Shown here piece by piece: positions 19,156 to 29,777 of a stretch of DNA of 64,000 nt; the first letter of the stretch is position 1; the number at the start of each line of letters is the position of its first letter. A program made the position numbers and the translations under genes. This DNA comes from Branchipolynoe longqiensis. Taxonomy: Eukaryota; Annelida; Polychaeta; Phyllodocida; Polynoidae. Under the pieces are notes generated by a model. That model saw nothing but the letters and a program-made list of their open reading frames with translations, was not told the origin of the DNA and did not search any database. The DNA lies in assembly GCA_030323885.1 (NCBI GenBank), contig JASIRB010000205.1, positions 170,955 through 234,954 on the forward strand, read 5' to 3'.

Positions 19156-19905
19156 TTGACGAAGTTTGATTGTAGCTCCATCCCTTCCGAAGGAGTAAAA
19201 GGCGGATTAATCATCGCCTCCTACTGCGCTCCGTCTTCTCCCTCCCATTCTTTAAACATAATAAAGACTCAAAAAGTTCTCTTCCATGCCCCATCATCAT
19301 CATCAGTTTTATCATCATCATCTTCGTTTTCATCAATGTCATCAACTACGGCTTCGAGTAAGACTACAGCTACGACTACGGCTACGGCTACGACTACGGC
19401 TTTGACTATGGCTTTGACTACGGCTTTGACTATGGCTCCGATTACGGCTGCGACTACGGCTGCGACTACGGCTGCGACTACGGCTTCGACTACGACTTCG
19501 ACTATGACTACGGCTTCGCTGTCAACTACAACAATAGCATCAACTATCCCAACTTCAACTCCCTCTCTCACTCCCCACGCTTCTTCTACTTCTTCAGTTT
19601 CGACTACACCTTCAATTATAAGTCTTTTGAAGATGAATCTAAAGGAGGCGACTAGAAAATTATTGCTGGGGAGAGAGAAAGGGAGTAAAAGTGAAAGTGG
19701 TGATGAGGATGCGGATGAGGGGAGGATTACTGATATAATAGCAGGAGATATTGCGCTAAAATCTGCATTGGGTGCGGTCTGCACCCTCCTGCTATTTTCA
19801 TGCAGCCCATGCGTGCGATACTATCGCCAATCAAAGAACACAGGTAACTTTTTCTGTGATGTGATAAGTCGAGTTGTGATGTTATATTTTCTTGCACATG
19901 AATGA
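19156..19905 (+). CDS. Thr/Ser-repeat frame with C-terminal hydrophobic segment (Polinton)
   Basis: The frame is open for 249 residues without an early ATG; the first ATG is at 19336 (MSSTTASSK). The middle is a Thr/Ala repeat (TAATTAATTAATTAS) from a GACTACGGCT DNA repeat. The C-terminal part looks less repetitive (LKMNLKEATRKLLLGREKG, GDEDADEGRITDIIAGD) and has a hydrophobic run ALGAVCTLLLFSCSPCV. A donor AACACAG|GTAAC near 19842 could end an exon. It may be a mucin-like surface protein or only a repeat artefact. Confidence 0.3.
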   Translation: MTKFDCSSIPSEGVKGGLIIASYCAPSSPSHSLNIIKTQKVLFHAPSSSSVLSSSSSFSSMSSTTASSKTTATTTATATTTALTMALTTALTMAPITAATTAATTAATTASTTTSTMTTASLSTTTIASTIPTSTPSLTPHASSTSSVSTTPSIISLLKMNLKEATRKLLLGREKGSKSESGDEDADEGRITDIIAGDIALKSALGAVCTLLLFSCSPCVRYYRQSKNTGNFFCDVISRVVMLYFLAHE

Positions 19906-20225
19906 ATGAATGAATAAATGACTAATAATGATGTGTTTATTTAATTTGTAATATGCTGGAATGAAGTATGATGATGATAATTTCGCTAATGTTTCTATTG
20001 ATGAATGAATAATAATTATGTGTTTATTTAATTTGTGATATGTTGGAATGAAGTATGATGATGATAATTTTGCTAATGCTGCTATTGATGAATGTGAAAG
20101 GAGGTGTTATGGTGTTGCTGTGGTGTGAGTAGACTGGTGTGATATGAAATGAAATAACATAATATGATATGATATGATATGATACTGATATGATACTGAT
20201 ATGATATATGTACTTTATACATGGC
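19906..20225. repeat. GAATGAAT and GATATGATAT repeats
   Basis: A ~90-bp phrase (TGTGTTTATTTAATTTGTRATATG through AAGTATGATGATGATAAT) is duplicated at 19932 and 20020. (GATAT)n follows at 20150-20210. No gene is seen. Confidence 0.7.
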
Positions 20226-20241
20226 TGAGATTATACATGTT

Positions 20242-20586
20242 TTACATGGTTGAGATTATTGCTTTAAGGTCCTCTGGCGATACCGGGGTCGCTCTATGAA
20301 CAACATGCTTTGAGACCTTGAAGACACCCCGTTTAAAGGTCCTTAGTTCTGGCGCCTCAAAGGCGGACGCATCACCTGTACTACCTAGGACCCAGACTTT
20401 AACAGAGCTAAAGTAGTTGAGAACCTCACCTGGGGATTTGAGGCGGTCTGTTAGCAGGAGCAGAAATGACAAGAGATCATAGACTGACGGAGAAGTCGCC
20501 TTGATCTTATGCTTCACACAGAATTCTAGATATATCTTCACATGGGCAGCTTTGTTTTGCCATGTCCTGGGCGCAAGCGCGCACAT
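20242..20586 (-). pseudogene. Tyrosine recombinase N-terminal half, truncated
   Basis: About 114 residues: CALAPRTWQNKAAHVKIYLE, then VYDLLSFLLLLTDRLKSPG and VLNYFSSVKVWVLG. This is equivalent to the core-binding domain of element 1 (LAPATWRNRRRQAEDF, KNALSGARSW). It ends near VSPEDLKAIIS, before any catalytic residue, and meets (GATAT) repeats. It cannot recombine DNA. Confidence 0.7.
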
Positions 20587-20959
20587 GTAGACATTTAGAA
20601 GTCGGCTGTGGTGACTCAGTGTGTATCCTGGAAGATAGAGGCAAAAGAATTACTATCTTCCAGTGATAACATATTAGGTGGTACATGTCAACAGTTCAAG
20701 GGAGATATGTACCATGATTTCTAGAAGGTGACGGTTAGCACACATTTGCATTGCTTTCGTTAGAGCTACAGTGGAGTGCGGAGATCTGCTCAGAGCATCA
20801 GCTAGTATTAGTTTATCACTTGGTTTGTGAACTACCTCAATGTCAAAATTTTTGTTTGCGGCGATTAACCAGATCTGTCTGGTGCAAGCACAAAGTATTT
20901 TGTCTTTCCTTTTACCTGATTCTAATACTTGTTGCGAGGAAAGGTTATCTGTGTTAACT

Positions 20960-23185
20960 TTGGTCGTAATGCGAGCATTACGCTTGATGCGTGGAGAGGA
21001 AGAGACCCTCCCCCCGCCTCCCTGGTCGTCGCGCAGCATTCGCACCTCGCCCGACGTCCGCCTTCCCCCCCCCCCGTTCTCCTCCCCCTCCCCGGCCCGC
21101 TGCTTTCACACTCACCTGCCACCACCCTCCTGCCCTCCCTTATAAGGCCGCCCGTCGGCCTCCCTCAGTCACTCTCGCCCTCCAGCCCTCCTCCGCGCTC
21201 CTTTTCCTTGCTTTGGCTCTTCACCTCGGACCCCTGCACCTCCTCGGACCGCCGCCGCCAGCATGCCAGGATACGGAAAGGGCAAGGGCCGCAAGAGCTC
21301 CCGGGCTATCATCACGGCCACGCTGGGCCCCTCCTCGGGCTCGCCGGGAGGCTCCTCACCATCTACGGCCCCGGCATCTCCCTCGGCGCCCTCGGACCGC
21401 CTCTCGGGGAGTGATACGGCCGTGATCCTGGAGGCCCTCCAGCGCCTCACCACCCGGATGGACGCCATCGAGTCGGGGGGTGCCCGAGGAGCACCGGAGA
21501 GCCCCCCGCCTGCACCGAGGCGGGAGGCCGCCTTCATCACGCCGGCCGCCCCAGCACCTCGGGAGCGGGCCGCTGCTGGGACCCGTCCCCCGCCGCCGCC
21601 TCAAGCGACCCTGCCGGGGGCCCTACACCCCCAGTATGAGCGTTACAGCCGCCTCACAGCCCAAGCCGCGCCTGCTCCGCCCCCGGCATACCTCCAGGAC
21701 ACGGTCGAACACACCCCAGCATCCGCGGCCGACGCCGTCCGCGAAATCCTGGCTTCCGCCGAGGCACACCGCCTCGGCCAATATATGCCAAGGTATTCCC
21801 AGGGATTACATCTTCCCCTCGGACCTCGTGGAGAGAGGCCCTGAGCGGAAGCTGGTGAAGAGAGGAGAAGCGAGCAAGGATGAGTACAACCTCGCCCTCC
21901 TCACCCTGGCCAGCCACCCAGCCTTCCCCGCCCACTCCATCTAGGGCCTCCACCACCACCACCTCACCGTGATGAGGGACATCCTAGTGCATCCGTGGCC
22001 TACCGTCCGCCGGTACTCAGAGACCATCTTTACCTGGATAGCGGACGGGAGGCTCCCCCACGGATGGCACGATCCGGTCGCCCTCAACATGCTGAGGATG
22101 GACTCCCTCACCACGCCCACCGCCCCCACCCAAGCCACCCTGGCAGCACCAGCTCCCCGAGGCGAGGATTCTTCCCCAGGCGCACACCTGCCCCGGGCCC
22201 AACTCGACACCCGCACCGCCTACGACAGGCAGACTCACGGGGCCCCCTGCCCCGCCTGGAACTGCGAGATCGCCTCGTGCGATCGGGCCCCCGTCGGGGA
22301 GGCCCACGGCGAGGTGGGGGCCAGGCACCGGCACGTGTGCGCCTACTGCGCCAACGTCTGGTGCATATTGACAATGCACAGCGAAGCCGGCTGCCTCACC
22401 AAGCAAGCCCGTGAGCGCCAGATCCCAGCCGCCTCGGTGGATTTTTGATCCGCCGGCCCCCCCCCCCGGCCGGCCCGGGGGGCTCTCCCCGGCGCCTCAC
22501 CCACACCACTGCCGACAGCCCCGTGACCTCCACCGAAAACCCCCCAGCGACCACCGATCGAAACGCCGCCCAGACAGAGCCGGGGATCATCACCTCGCAC
22601 CTCACGCATCAGACACAGCCCAGCCTCCCGAGGAACCCTCCCCAGACAGCGCAGCCCCAGACGGCACAGCCGCCGACTATCACGGCCCCCACGACACAGC
22701 CTTCATCAACCCGCCTGACCCAACCCCGACCCCCAACCCGCCCAGCCCTGAGGACTTCGCTGCCCCCCTGCTCGACCCTCGCCGGACCTCCTCCCCGCAG
22801 CCCTCGGGAGCGGGCCTCCCCCCTTTGGCCGCCCGCTCCCCGTCCACGTAGGCCCCGGACACCTCTTCTCACCCAGACCTGCAACTCCGGGCCCCCTCCT
22901 CGGGCGCGCCGGGCCCCCACCTCGGGCGCGCCTCGAGCCCTCTCCTCCTTTTTGGTGGAGGGCTCCTCGGCGCCCCTCACCTGAACTCTTTTACCTCTGA
23001 CATTGCTCCTTATGAGCCCCTGTTTTAATTATCTTGTCCCTGCTCCTCAGGAACCTTACTTAACTGTCCTTACATGTTCCTCTGTTTTTTTTGCTCACTG
23101 TTGCTCTGTACCCCTGTTGCCCGAAGCGTCTCAATAAACGCCTCTTTTCCCACCTCCGCCTTGCCTTCTTCCTTTTCGCGCATCA
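20960..23185 (+). mobile_element. GC-rich DIRS-like element 2 (non-autonomous, gag only)
   Basis: The ends are TTGGTCGTAATGCGAGCATT on the left and CCTTTTCGCGCATCA on the right, with TATA (21141-21146) and AATAAA (23133-23138) as in element 1. Only gag is retained. RT, RNase H and recombinase are replaced by ~500 bp of Pro/Thr-rich frame. The last ~60 bp of the recombinase ORF (GCGCCTCGAGCCCTCTCC and GGTGGAGGGCTCCTCGG) survives. It is inserted into the RNase H of the minus-strand DIRS-like element. Confidence 0.85.
21263..22448 (+). pseudogene. gag: Gag relic of element 2
   Basis: An ATG at 21263 starts MPGYGKGKGRKSS, matching element 1. The first frame continues to TPASAADAVREILASAEAHR near 21775. 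A frameshift follows, and gag continues one frame over as IPRDYIFPSDLVERGPERK. A TAG at ~21942 interrupts the GLHHHHLTVMRDI region, and the reading resumes to HVCAYCANVWCIL and a stop in GGATTTTTGA. Homology to element 1 is high along its length. One frameshift and one nonsense codon disable it. Confidence 0.78.
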
Positions 23186-25093
23186 ATTAAATAGTCATGT
23201 GGCTCTTGGGGCAGTAGGAATGTAACGGCATGCACTAGATTAAGAGCTTCTAGTTGTGTTATGGCTAAACCTTCTTGTAAGAGCTCGTTATCGTAAGGCG
23301 ATTTGTAGAATGCTAGTTTAGAGTAGGCGCCACCGGCCTTCAAGGTAGAGTCACACTCAATAATCCATTCGGTTCGCGGTGCCTGTGGAATGAGTTGCTT
23401 ACCGTTATATGAGCTGGCAAGCTGTTGAAACCACTCAAGGTCTCTTAGTAGATCCCTATCAAATGCGTACTGACCTGTGTAAGGGGCTTTCCTTAATGCC
23501 TCTAATACCCTATTTGAGAATCTGACTGCTGGCTTAATGCATTTCGATAATTGTTGGAGCTTCCCCGCTAAGCTCTGTAATTGTTTCCTAGAGCAGGTGG
23601 ATTTCTTTTCCCATGAATGACATTCATTCAGTACATCTTGCAGCTTTTCTTGAGGTAGGGTAACTGTCATATCAACTGAGTCTATGAGGAAACCTAACCA
23701 CGTTATCGAAGTACTTGGGGGGCTACATTTATCTACTGCTAAGTCAAGGCCAAGTTGAGATGTTAGGTTTACAAAGGCGTTATAGGCCGAACACGCTTTT
23801 TCTTTCGTATCTTCGATACCTATGAAATCGTCAAGGTAACATAATGAGAAAATGTTTTGATTTCTCAGAAGCCATACGACAGCTCTGGTTGTTCGTGCAC
23901 AGGCTAACGCAGAGGTTCTACATCCAAAGGGCGGGGCGAGATCTATATAAATGTCGTCATTAAACGAGATGCCTAATAGCGGGAGAGAGTGGGCATACCC
24001 TCAATTGTCTATATGCTTGTGCTAAATCTCCACCCCACATCCAAGCACCTCTACCCAAGACGGTTAGTCTATCTGTGAGTGTAGATACCGATGGTAAGGA
24101 GAAGTTAAAGGGCTTCCCCAAGTGGTAGCCTTTCACTATTCCTGTGTTCACACTCTTCCCTCTAGGGAGACTCAGATCAATAATTATTCGCTTCTGCATA
24201 GAATTCTTTTTTGGCCTAGTCATTATCGGGCTTAGTTGACACCAAGGACGGAAGGGAGGATACTGAAATGGGCCTAAGAGGGCACCCATAGACATTTCTT
24301 TATCTAAGAATTTCTTAATATGCGGGTTATGTTCACTCGAAGACGAGTGATTTTTGTAAGTCGGGGTAGGTATTAATGAGGAGGAGTAGTCCAGGGGCCA
24401 GCCAAATTCAAGGTGCTCTACAAGTAGTACATCCGGATAGTTTAACAGGACAGCTCACCATTTTGGTATGTTAAGCCAAGAGGGCACTGCAATTCTTGCT
24501 CCTATAAAATTAGGTAGACCAGTTACACATACTTTATTATAAATATCTTTATAATTAGTGGTCAAGTTAAGCCAAGGCATATCAGATGAGAGTGGCCAGA
24601 ATTTAAGAAGTTGATCTCGAAATTCAAGTGGCGATGGTGGGGGAATGAAGCTAGTTCGGTGACTTGATGGTAACGCTGACAGTACTACCTCAATCGGGGC
24701 ATCAAACCAGTCGGTTGGCAGCGGTGGAAAAGAAATATCAGAGTTTAGCATTATAGAATAATGCACATTAGAGTCAACTGCTGAGGTCATAGGTTCGAGA
24801 TCATTAGTGGCTTTCTCTTTTCCAATACCATTATCCAGCTTGAGATTACGCTTTACACAATGTGATTGGGCCGCTTTCGGCAATGTGACCTTATCAGTTG
24901 AACCGCGTTCAGATAGATTAGCGCCTTCTGGTTGCTTAGTTACCACTCATAAGTAGGCCATAGGCGGAGTATCAGACGTAGCATTATTACTTGTCGTGTG
25001 ATTACAAATCTAGCGTGGCACATTAGATATGTTAACATTGGGATCAGCTGAGAAATTTGTATCGTTACTAGAACTTACAGTAGTACCGGCTGC

Positions 25094-26368
25094 CTATGCG
25101 GCCTTCTTGTCAAGAAACTTGCGTTTTTTCATACAATCTTGTTCTTTATGTTGTAAGACCCGCTTGAACTTATGCGCGCACCACGCACAGATGTGTGGTG
25201 CGCGTTCAGGGTGGGAACCATGAGAACTGTTAAAACCGCATTCTTTCCCCCAATTCCAGTTATAGCACGGTTTCCCATCCGCCTCCCTCGAATATTCGTC
25301 ACGTTGGTTAACTGGGGGCGGATTTACTGGAGCCGGAGCGCTAGAGTTCCCACCGTACGCAGGTTGTGGAACGGCCTGGCGTACTTGGTTTACCGGTTGG
25401 TAACGCGACTCAGGGTTATGGGACGCGACGGCGTGCGATTGAAGCACCCGAACCGCTTCAGTACACGCGTCCCGTTGAACATCCTTAATCGCCACCGCAT
25501 TAAGCCAGCCCTCTTTAAGCCTCCCATCAGCGACCATTTGGAAGACCCTTTCTGACCAACCTCTGCATGTTGGCCAGTCCCAAGTTATTGCCATAAGCGA
25601 GAGATCTTCTTCCTGTTGGAAGACTGTGGGCACCCAGGGGCGCGGAAAGTCAGGTTGAGCTACCAGAATTCTCAAAGCGAAAAAGTATTCTGCCCACGAG
25701 GCTTCCCCTAGGGCGATTTTCTTGCAGCCATCGCCGCGCGTAACAAAGTTATGTGGAAAGAACTGAGTACCTGGCGGTTTGTGGAGTGCGTGTGTAGAGC
25801 CTAGTAGAAAGTCAGTAGTTATCGGCTGTTGCGGCTGCTGCTGGTGGTACTGAGGCGCAGGGTAAGGAGCTGATGGCACAGGAGCGGGTCGGGGCTGCGA
25901 GGCGGCCTGTCATACTTGATCAGAGCCGGGAGATCTGGCGGGCAGCCCGGGAAGCTGTTGCGGCCGGCCGGCTCCAGAGTCGGCGACTCGGGAGATGCCA
26001 GGTGGGAGCCTCTCTGAAATTCGATGACGGTAAGCAGGTATAGGCGTGATGGATGAGAAACCCGTGCGCGGGGTTGAAGCCATATTCGGGGGCGAGAAGG
26101 CAGCTGGAGCAGGAGCCAACATGCCCGGCAGCGCGGCGATCCGTTCCAACGCATTGAGTCTAGCTTCCATACCCGTCAAGCTACCAGCGGCTGAACGCGG
26201 TGTAGGGGGCTGCTCCGCCGCCACTGATGAACGCCCCGAGGCGGAATCGTCAGCCTCAGACGAAGACGGCTGTCGACACGAGGACAGCAAACCTCTGGTC
26301 CTGAGACCACGACGGGAGAGTCCAGATGAGCCAGGAGGTCTTCCACGTCGCTTCTTAATTGGAGGCAT
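25094..26368 (-). pseudogene. gag: Gag of the second DIRS-like lineage, one in-frame stop
   Basis: A single frame from MPPIKKRRGRPPG (ATG at 26366-26368) to a stop at 25094 would encode about 424 residues. A TGA at 25910-25912 interrupts it after GSDQV. The N-terminus has an AT-hook-like KKRRGRPPG and a helix EARLNALERIAAL. The core has FFPHNFVTRGDGCKKIALGE and RVFQMVADGRLKEGW, aligning with element 1's FPCDLVERGPGRKAVKLGE and IFSWIADGRLPHGW. The C-terminus has the zinc cluster GKPCYNWNWGKECGF, HICAWCAHKFKRVL, H-x4-C. It lies first in its element, as expected. Confidence 0.78.
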
Positions 26369-26530
26369 AGTTATAGTGGTGACTTGTGACTAGAGAGGAC
26401 GTAAGAAAATACGTGTTGCCCGCTGGCTCGGGCTCCAGTGGTCGAGTGACCGCGCAACAGGCTTGCACCGGGATCCACCTGGCGTCTCATTGGCGAATTA
26501 CAGATGTTAGCCAGGCCAACATCCCCGTTT

Positions 26531-26707
26531 CTTTTTTATTTGTATGACAGATGCGGATAAATGAAGATATTCATAATGAATGATGAAGATGCTTGATGAT
26601 AATGATAATATTGATGCAGCTAATTCTACTTTTTTTATTTGAAATCTTCCTTAGGAAGTTGCTGTAAAAAATTCCGTCAGCATCTCCCCTCCCATTGTCG
26701 GATGATC
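26531..26707. other. AT-rich Polinton sequence before a spliced gene
   Basis: GATGATAATGATAA-type repeats. No gene is seen. Confidence 0.35.
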
Positions 26708-28225
26708 ATGAGTTGCTCTCGACAGAGGATAGTAAATGAAGCACCAGATTCCACTTTTGGTGAGTTTAGTTATACATTTATCCTTAATATAAGTTATATA
26801 TATATGTATTAATATATATATCAGAATATTCATTTTCATCATCATCATCTTCCCTTTTATTTCATATCAATGTCATTATTAATATTACTATTGTTAATAT
26901 TATTATTATTATTAATATTACTATTATTAATATTATTATTATTACTATTATTATTATTACTATTCTTTTCACAGCATCTTTACTAGGGGAGACACTGCAG
27001 ACATTTGGTGACTCCACCTCTACTTACTCCCCCACCTTTGACTCCTCCACCACCACCACCACCACCACCAAGGATCTCTTCGAATTACAGGAGAAAGAGA
27101 AGGAAGAGGAAGAGGAAGAAGTAGAGGAAGAGGAAGAGGAGGTGGTGGAGGTGGAGGAGGAGGGGGACTCCTTTCACCTACCCAATGCCGGTGGGTTCAA
27201 AACAACGAGATTGGTGGCTGTATCGGAAGTGGAGGATGAGGTGGAGGTAGGAGTGAATCTGGAGGATGGGATAGAATCATTCAAATGTTCTACTCCCCTG
27301 CAACATCATCATCATCTTCCAAAACTCCAACAAGAAATCCACTCTCCAATTCCTCCAGGTGGGAAATATATATATATATAGATATATTAAAACTAACTCT
27401 TCATTTTTATTCTGAATGAAAAGTTTTCTCAGATCTATATTAAATGTGAAGTCAAATTTTATATTATTTTCCCATCAAGATGTTGATGTAGAGATAGAAT
27501 CTCCCACCCAGCATTGAACCTAAACACTTTATGTTTTCAATAATTTCTGTAGACATGCATGCGTGTTTTTCAGAAAGAGTTTCAGCAAATGAGTTTACCA
27601 CTCATTCCGTTGCTGAGTAACCTTTGACATTCCCTTGTCCTTCACAATCATCTTTACTCCACTTATAGCTCTATTACCACGGTCTGTAGACACGCATGCA
27701 TGTTTTTCAGCAGGAGTTTCAGCAAATGAGTTGACCACTCATTCCGTTGCTGAGTAACCTTTGACATTCCCTTCTCCTTCATAATCATCTTTACTCCACT
27801 TATAGCTCTATTACTACGGTCTCTAGACATGCATGCATGTTTTCAGCAGAACTTTCACCAAATGAACTGACCGACTGAATAACCTTTGACATCCTTCTCC
27901 TCCACCTTCACCTTTACTCCACTTACAACTTTATTACTATTGTTAACATTCCAGATATCCCACCACCTGCAGGAGTCGTTGCATCAACATCAAGGAACAC
28001 CGATTCATTCTTGGTGAGAAATATTAAATAAAGTTTCAAATAAATGGAGTAACATCTTTCTAATAAACAAAGAAAATCTGAATAAACAAAGAAAATCTGA
28101 ATAATCAAAATTTAACTAAATCATATCTCTTTAATTGTGTTAGCTGTAAAAAGATTTCATTTTGTGTGGTGTAACAATTTTTGTTTTATTTTTGTTTTTT
28201 GTTTAAATCCCCACAGAAGATTTAG
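26708..28225 (+). CDS. Four-exon acidic protein of unknown function (Polinton)
   Basis: Four exons fit with correct GT-AG borders and matching phases. They are 26708-26759 (ATG, donor GTGAGT), 26975-27358 (acceptor TTTTCACAG, donor GTGGGA), 27955-28013 (acceptor ACATTCCAG, donor GTGAGA) and 28217-28225 (acceptor CCCCACAG, TAG stop). Together they encode 167 residues. The protein starts MSCSRQRIVNEAPDSTF, has a Ser/Thr run, a long acidic stretch (EEEVVEVEEEGDSF, VEDEVEVGVNLEDG) and a His patch. The stop three codons into exon 4 means that exon's acceptor choice is the least sure. Function unknown. It shares the plus strand with the PC4-like gene. Confidence 0.5.
27530..27950 (+). repeat. ~140-bp tandem repeat, three copies, inside an intron
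   Basis: Units start near 27550, 27687 and 27824 with GTAGACATGCATGCGTG-like sequence and include CCATTCCGTTGCTGAGTAACC and CTTTACTCCACTTATAGC. The third copy is the most diverged and runs into the exon 3 acceptor. Confidence 0.8.
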
Positions 28226-28974
28226 TCTTTCACACTCTTTGACAGTCCTCCTCAGCCATCCGCATCATGATTCCGCGATAATAACGACATCTGTGAATCT
28301 ATCATGCCATAAAGAAATACTTCTCTTATTTAGTAGATTTTCGTATCCTTTTTCCACATCCTATCCTTTTTCGACAACGTATATGATTGAATCATGTATG
28401 ATTGAATCATGATTCCTTATCACTCCATATAATCCTGTATACCACACTGAAGCACGAGGAAAAGTAAATCGAGTTCGCATTGTTGAGAATGTTCGAAATT
28501 GATTGGATGTTTTTAATGAAATAAGTTTAATGAAAAGCATTTATATATATATTTATATATATATATTTATATATATATATATATCTATATCGACATTTAC
28601 TTATATTCAATTTACATACTATAAATAAAGAATATTTGCAATATTCACTTCCTAATATACAGGATTGGGAAAACTGAATTGAAGTGGATGTGGTGTCGTC
28701 GGATATGCGAAAGTGAGAGAATGGAGAGTGAGTGTTGTGAGATGTGGAGTTTAGTATTCAGAAAGGAAGAGAGTGAAAACCTCCATTTTCACAAGTATAT
28801 AGATATATATATAACTTAATTTAATTATTTCGTTATTTATTTATCTTTAGATATAGATAGATATATCTATATATACATACATCAATAATATAAAAGAAAA
28901 ATACTAAAGTAATACAAGATTCACCCTCTCTATTCGAAGGGAATCATAACAATGAACAGGAGGAAATGAATTAT
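28226..28974. other. AT-rich non-coding sequence
   Basis: Contains (TATA)n runs at 28540-28590 and 28800-28880. Small open frames lack protein character. No gene is supported. Confidence 0.4.
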
Positions 28975-29478
28975 TTATTGCGCTACATTAAGCCCAGAAT
29001 TCTGAGCAAACTTCTCTGAATGACTTAGTAATATCTCCGGTCTAATGCAAATATAGTTTACAGTGAGATACATCTTAGTGATTAGAAACTTATAACTTGC
29101 GCCTTCTGTAGGAGAGAGAAGTCTAAAGGCGTCACTATGCTGTTTAAATTCGAAGATAATTTCACATCCGTTCACTAAAATCTTATCTAAATCATCGATA
29201 AAATCTAATCCTTGAGGACCTTTGAATTCTGCTACTTGCCCCTTATTGGTGAGTTTATGACGCATATTCAATCCCGCATTAAAGGAAGGGGCCGATTCTT
29301 TGGGAATAATATTCACCAATGCAACATGATCATCATCCGGAAAGTATCCTTTCATTCTATTATAACTAGAATTCAATCCCTTATTTTTTCCAAATAATGA
29401 TTTATAGTAATTCTTTTGAGCATATAAACCACCGACATCGGAGTTGATGTAAGAATTATTAATTGCGATTCTAGCCAT
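28975..29478 (-). pseudogene. Polinton major capsid protein fragment
   Basis: About 167 residues resemble the middle of the double-jelly-roll capsid protein of Polintons. They include YYKSLFGKNKGLNSSYNRM, NAGLNMRHKLTNKGQ, LDKILVNGCEIIFEFKQHSD, AFRLLSPTEGASYKFLI and LLSHSEKFAQ. The pattern of a linker with N-x-G-L, then LxNGxxIxxxF, then FxLxSP, then xLxVxxxxxxPxxLxxHxxxF is typical. The N-terminal jelly roll is missing and the C-terminus stops early, so no capsid could form. Its 5' end is joined directly to an integrase fragment in another frame. Confidence 0.6.
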
Positions 29479-29642
29479 TCACGTATTTTGCGAAGAGATA
29501 TTTTAAATTTCTTCTCCTTTTTAACTTCAGTATAAAGTCTATTGATTCCTGATAAACTTCCAGGATGACTAGGATTGAAGTATGTATCATGAAGATATCG
29601 CTTCTCTTCCTCAGTTAATGATGGGAGAAGAACATTTGCCAT
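29460..29642 (-). pseudogene. Polinton integrase N-terminal fragment
   Basis: From an ATG at 29640-29642 the frame reads MANVLLPSLTEEEKRYLHDT, then YFNPSHPGSLSGINRLYTEV and ISLRKIREWLESQ. This is the N-terminal helical region of the retrovirus-like integrase carried by Polintons, where YYDPxHPGxxxGxxxLY and IxxWLxxQ are characteristic. The zinc-binding and DDE catalytic domains that should follow are absent. The sequence instead becomes capsid coding within about 15 bases. Confidence 0.65.
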
Positions 29643-29777
29643 TCTTCATTCACTCCTTTTCTTCTGTTTTGCCTTGTGATGACACCAGATGAAGTCTGTT
29701 GTCTAGTGGAGTCAGCAGGTGAAGATTTTGTTGAAAGTGCATTTAGCATCAGTGATCTAACCTTCTTAATCTTTTCC

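Larger units (their letters stand above)
20674..24946 (-). pseudogene. Reverse transcriptase-RNase H, interrupted by element 2
   Basis: The frame starts near 24946 and has a TGA at ~24455 inside an otherwise continuous reading (LNIPKW, stop, AVLLNYPDVLL). It then shows MSMGALLGPFQYPPFRPW, IIIDLSLPRGKSVNTG and motif A GDLAQAYRQLR. A one-base frameshift lies near 23970. APPFGCRTSALACAR and the catalytic CYLDDFIG follow. RNase H has WIIECDSTLKAGGAYS and ITQLEALNLVHAV up to HDYLI at 23186. There the 2,226-bp element 2 intervenes, and RNase H resumes at 20959 with VNTDNLSSQQVLE and HKPSDKLILADALSR. One nonsense codon, one frameshift and the insertion make it dead. Motif A keeps its Asp, unlike element 1. 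Confidence 0.82.
20226..26530 (-). mobile_element. Second DIRS-like YR retroelement lineage, truncated, host of element 2
   Basis: Read on the minus strand: gag (26368-25094), RT-RNase H (24946 down to 20674, interrupted by element 2), and only the N-terminal part of a tyrosine recombinase (20586-20242). Proteins are clearly related to those of element 1, but the base composition is ordinary and the sequences have diverged. The recombinase catalytic half and the 3' terminus are missing, so it is 3' truncated. The outer limits are approximate. Confidence 0.8.

Noticed and set aside
19269..19784. Val/Ala-rich minus-strand frame of 171 codons
   Set aside because: Antisense of the GACTACGGCT repeat. 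Codon texture of the plus strand is at least as good, and neither is secure.
21169..22980. Additional long frames in element 2, including Pro/Thr-rich frames after gag
   Set aside because: GC-driven shadows. The 22450-22980 region has no RT or recombinase motif, so I treat it as filler of a non-autonomous element.
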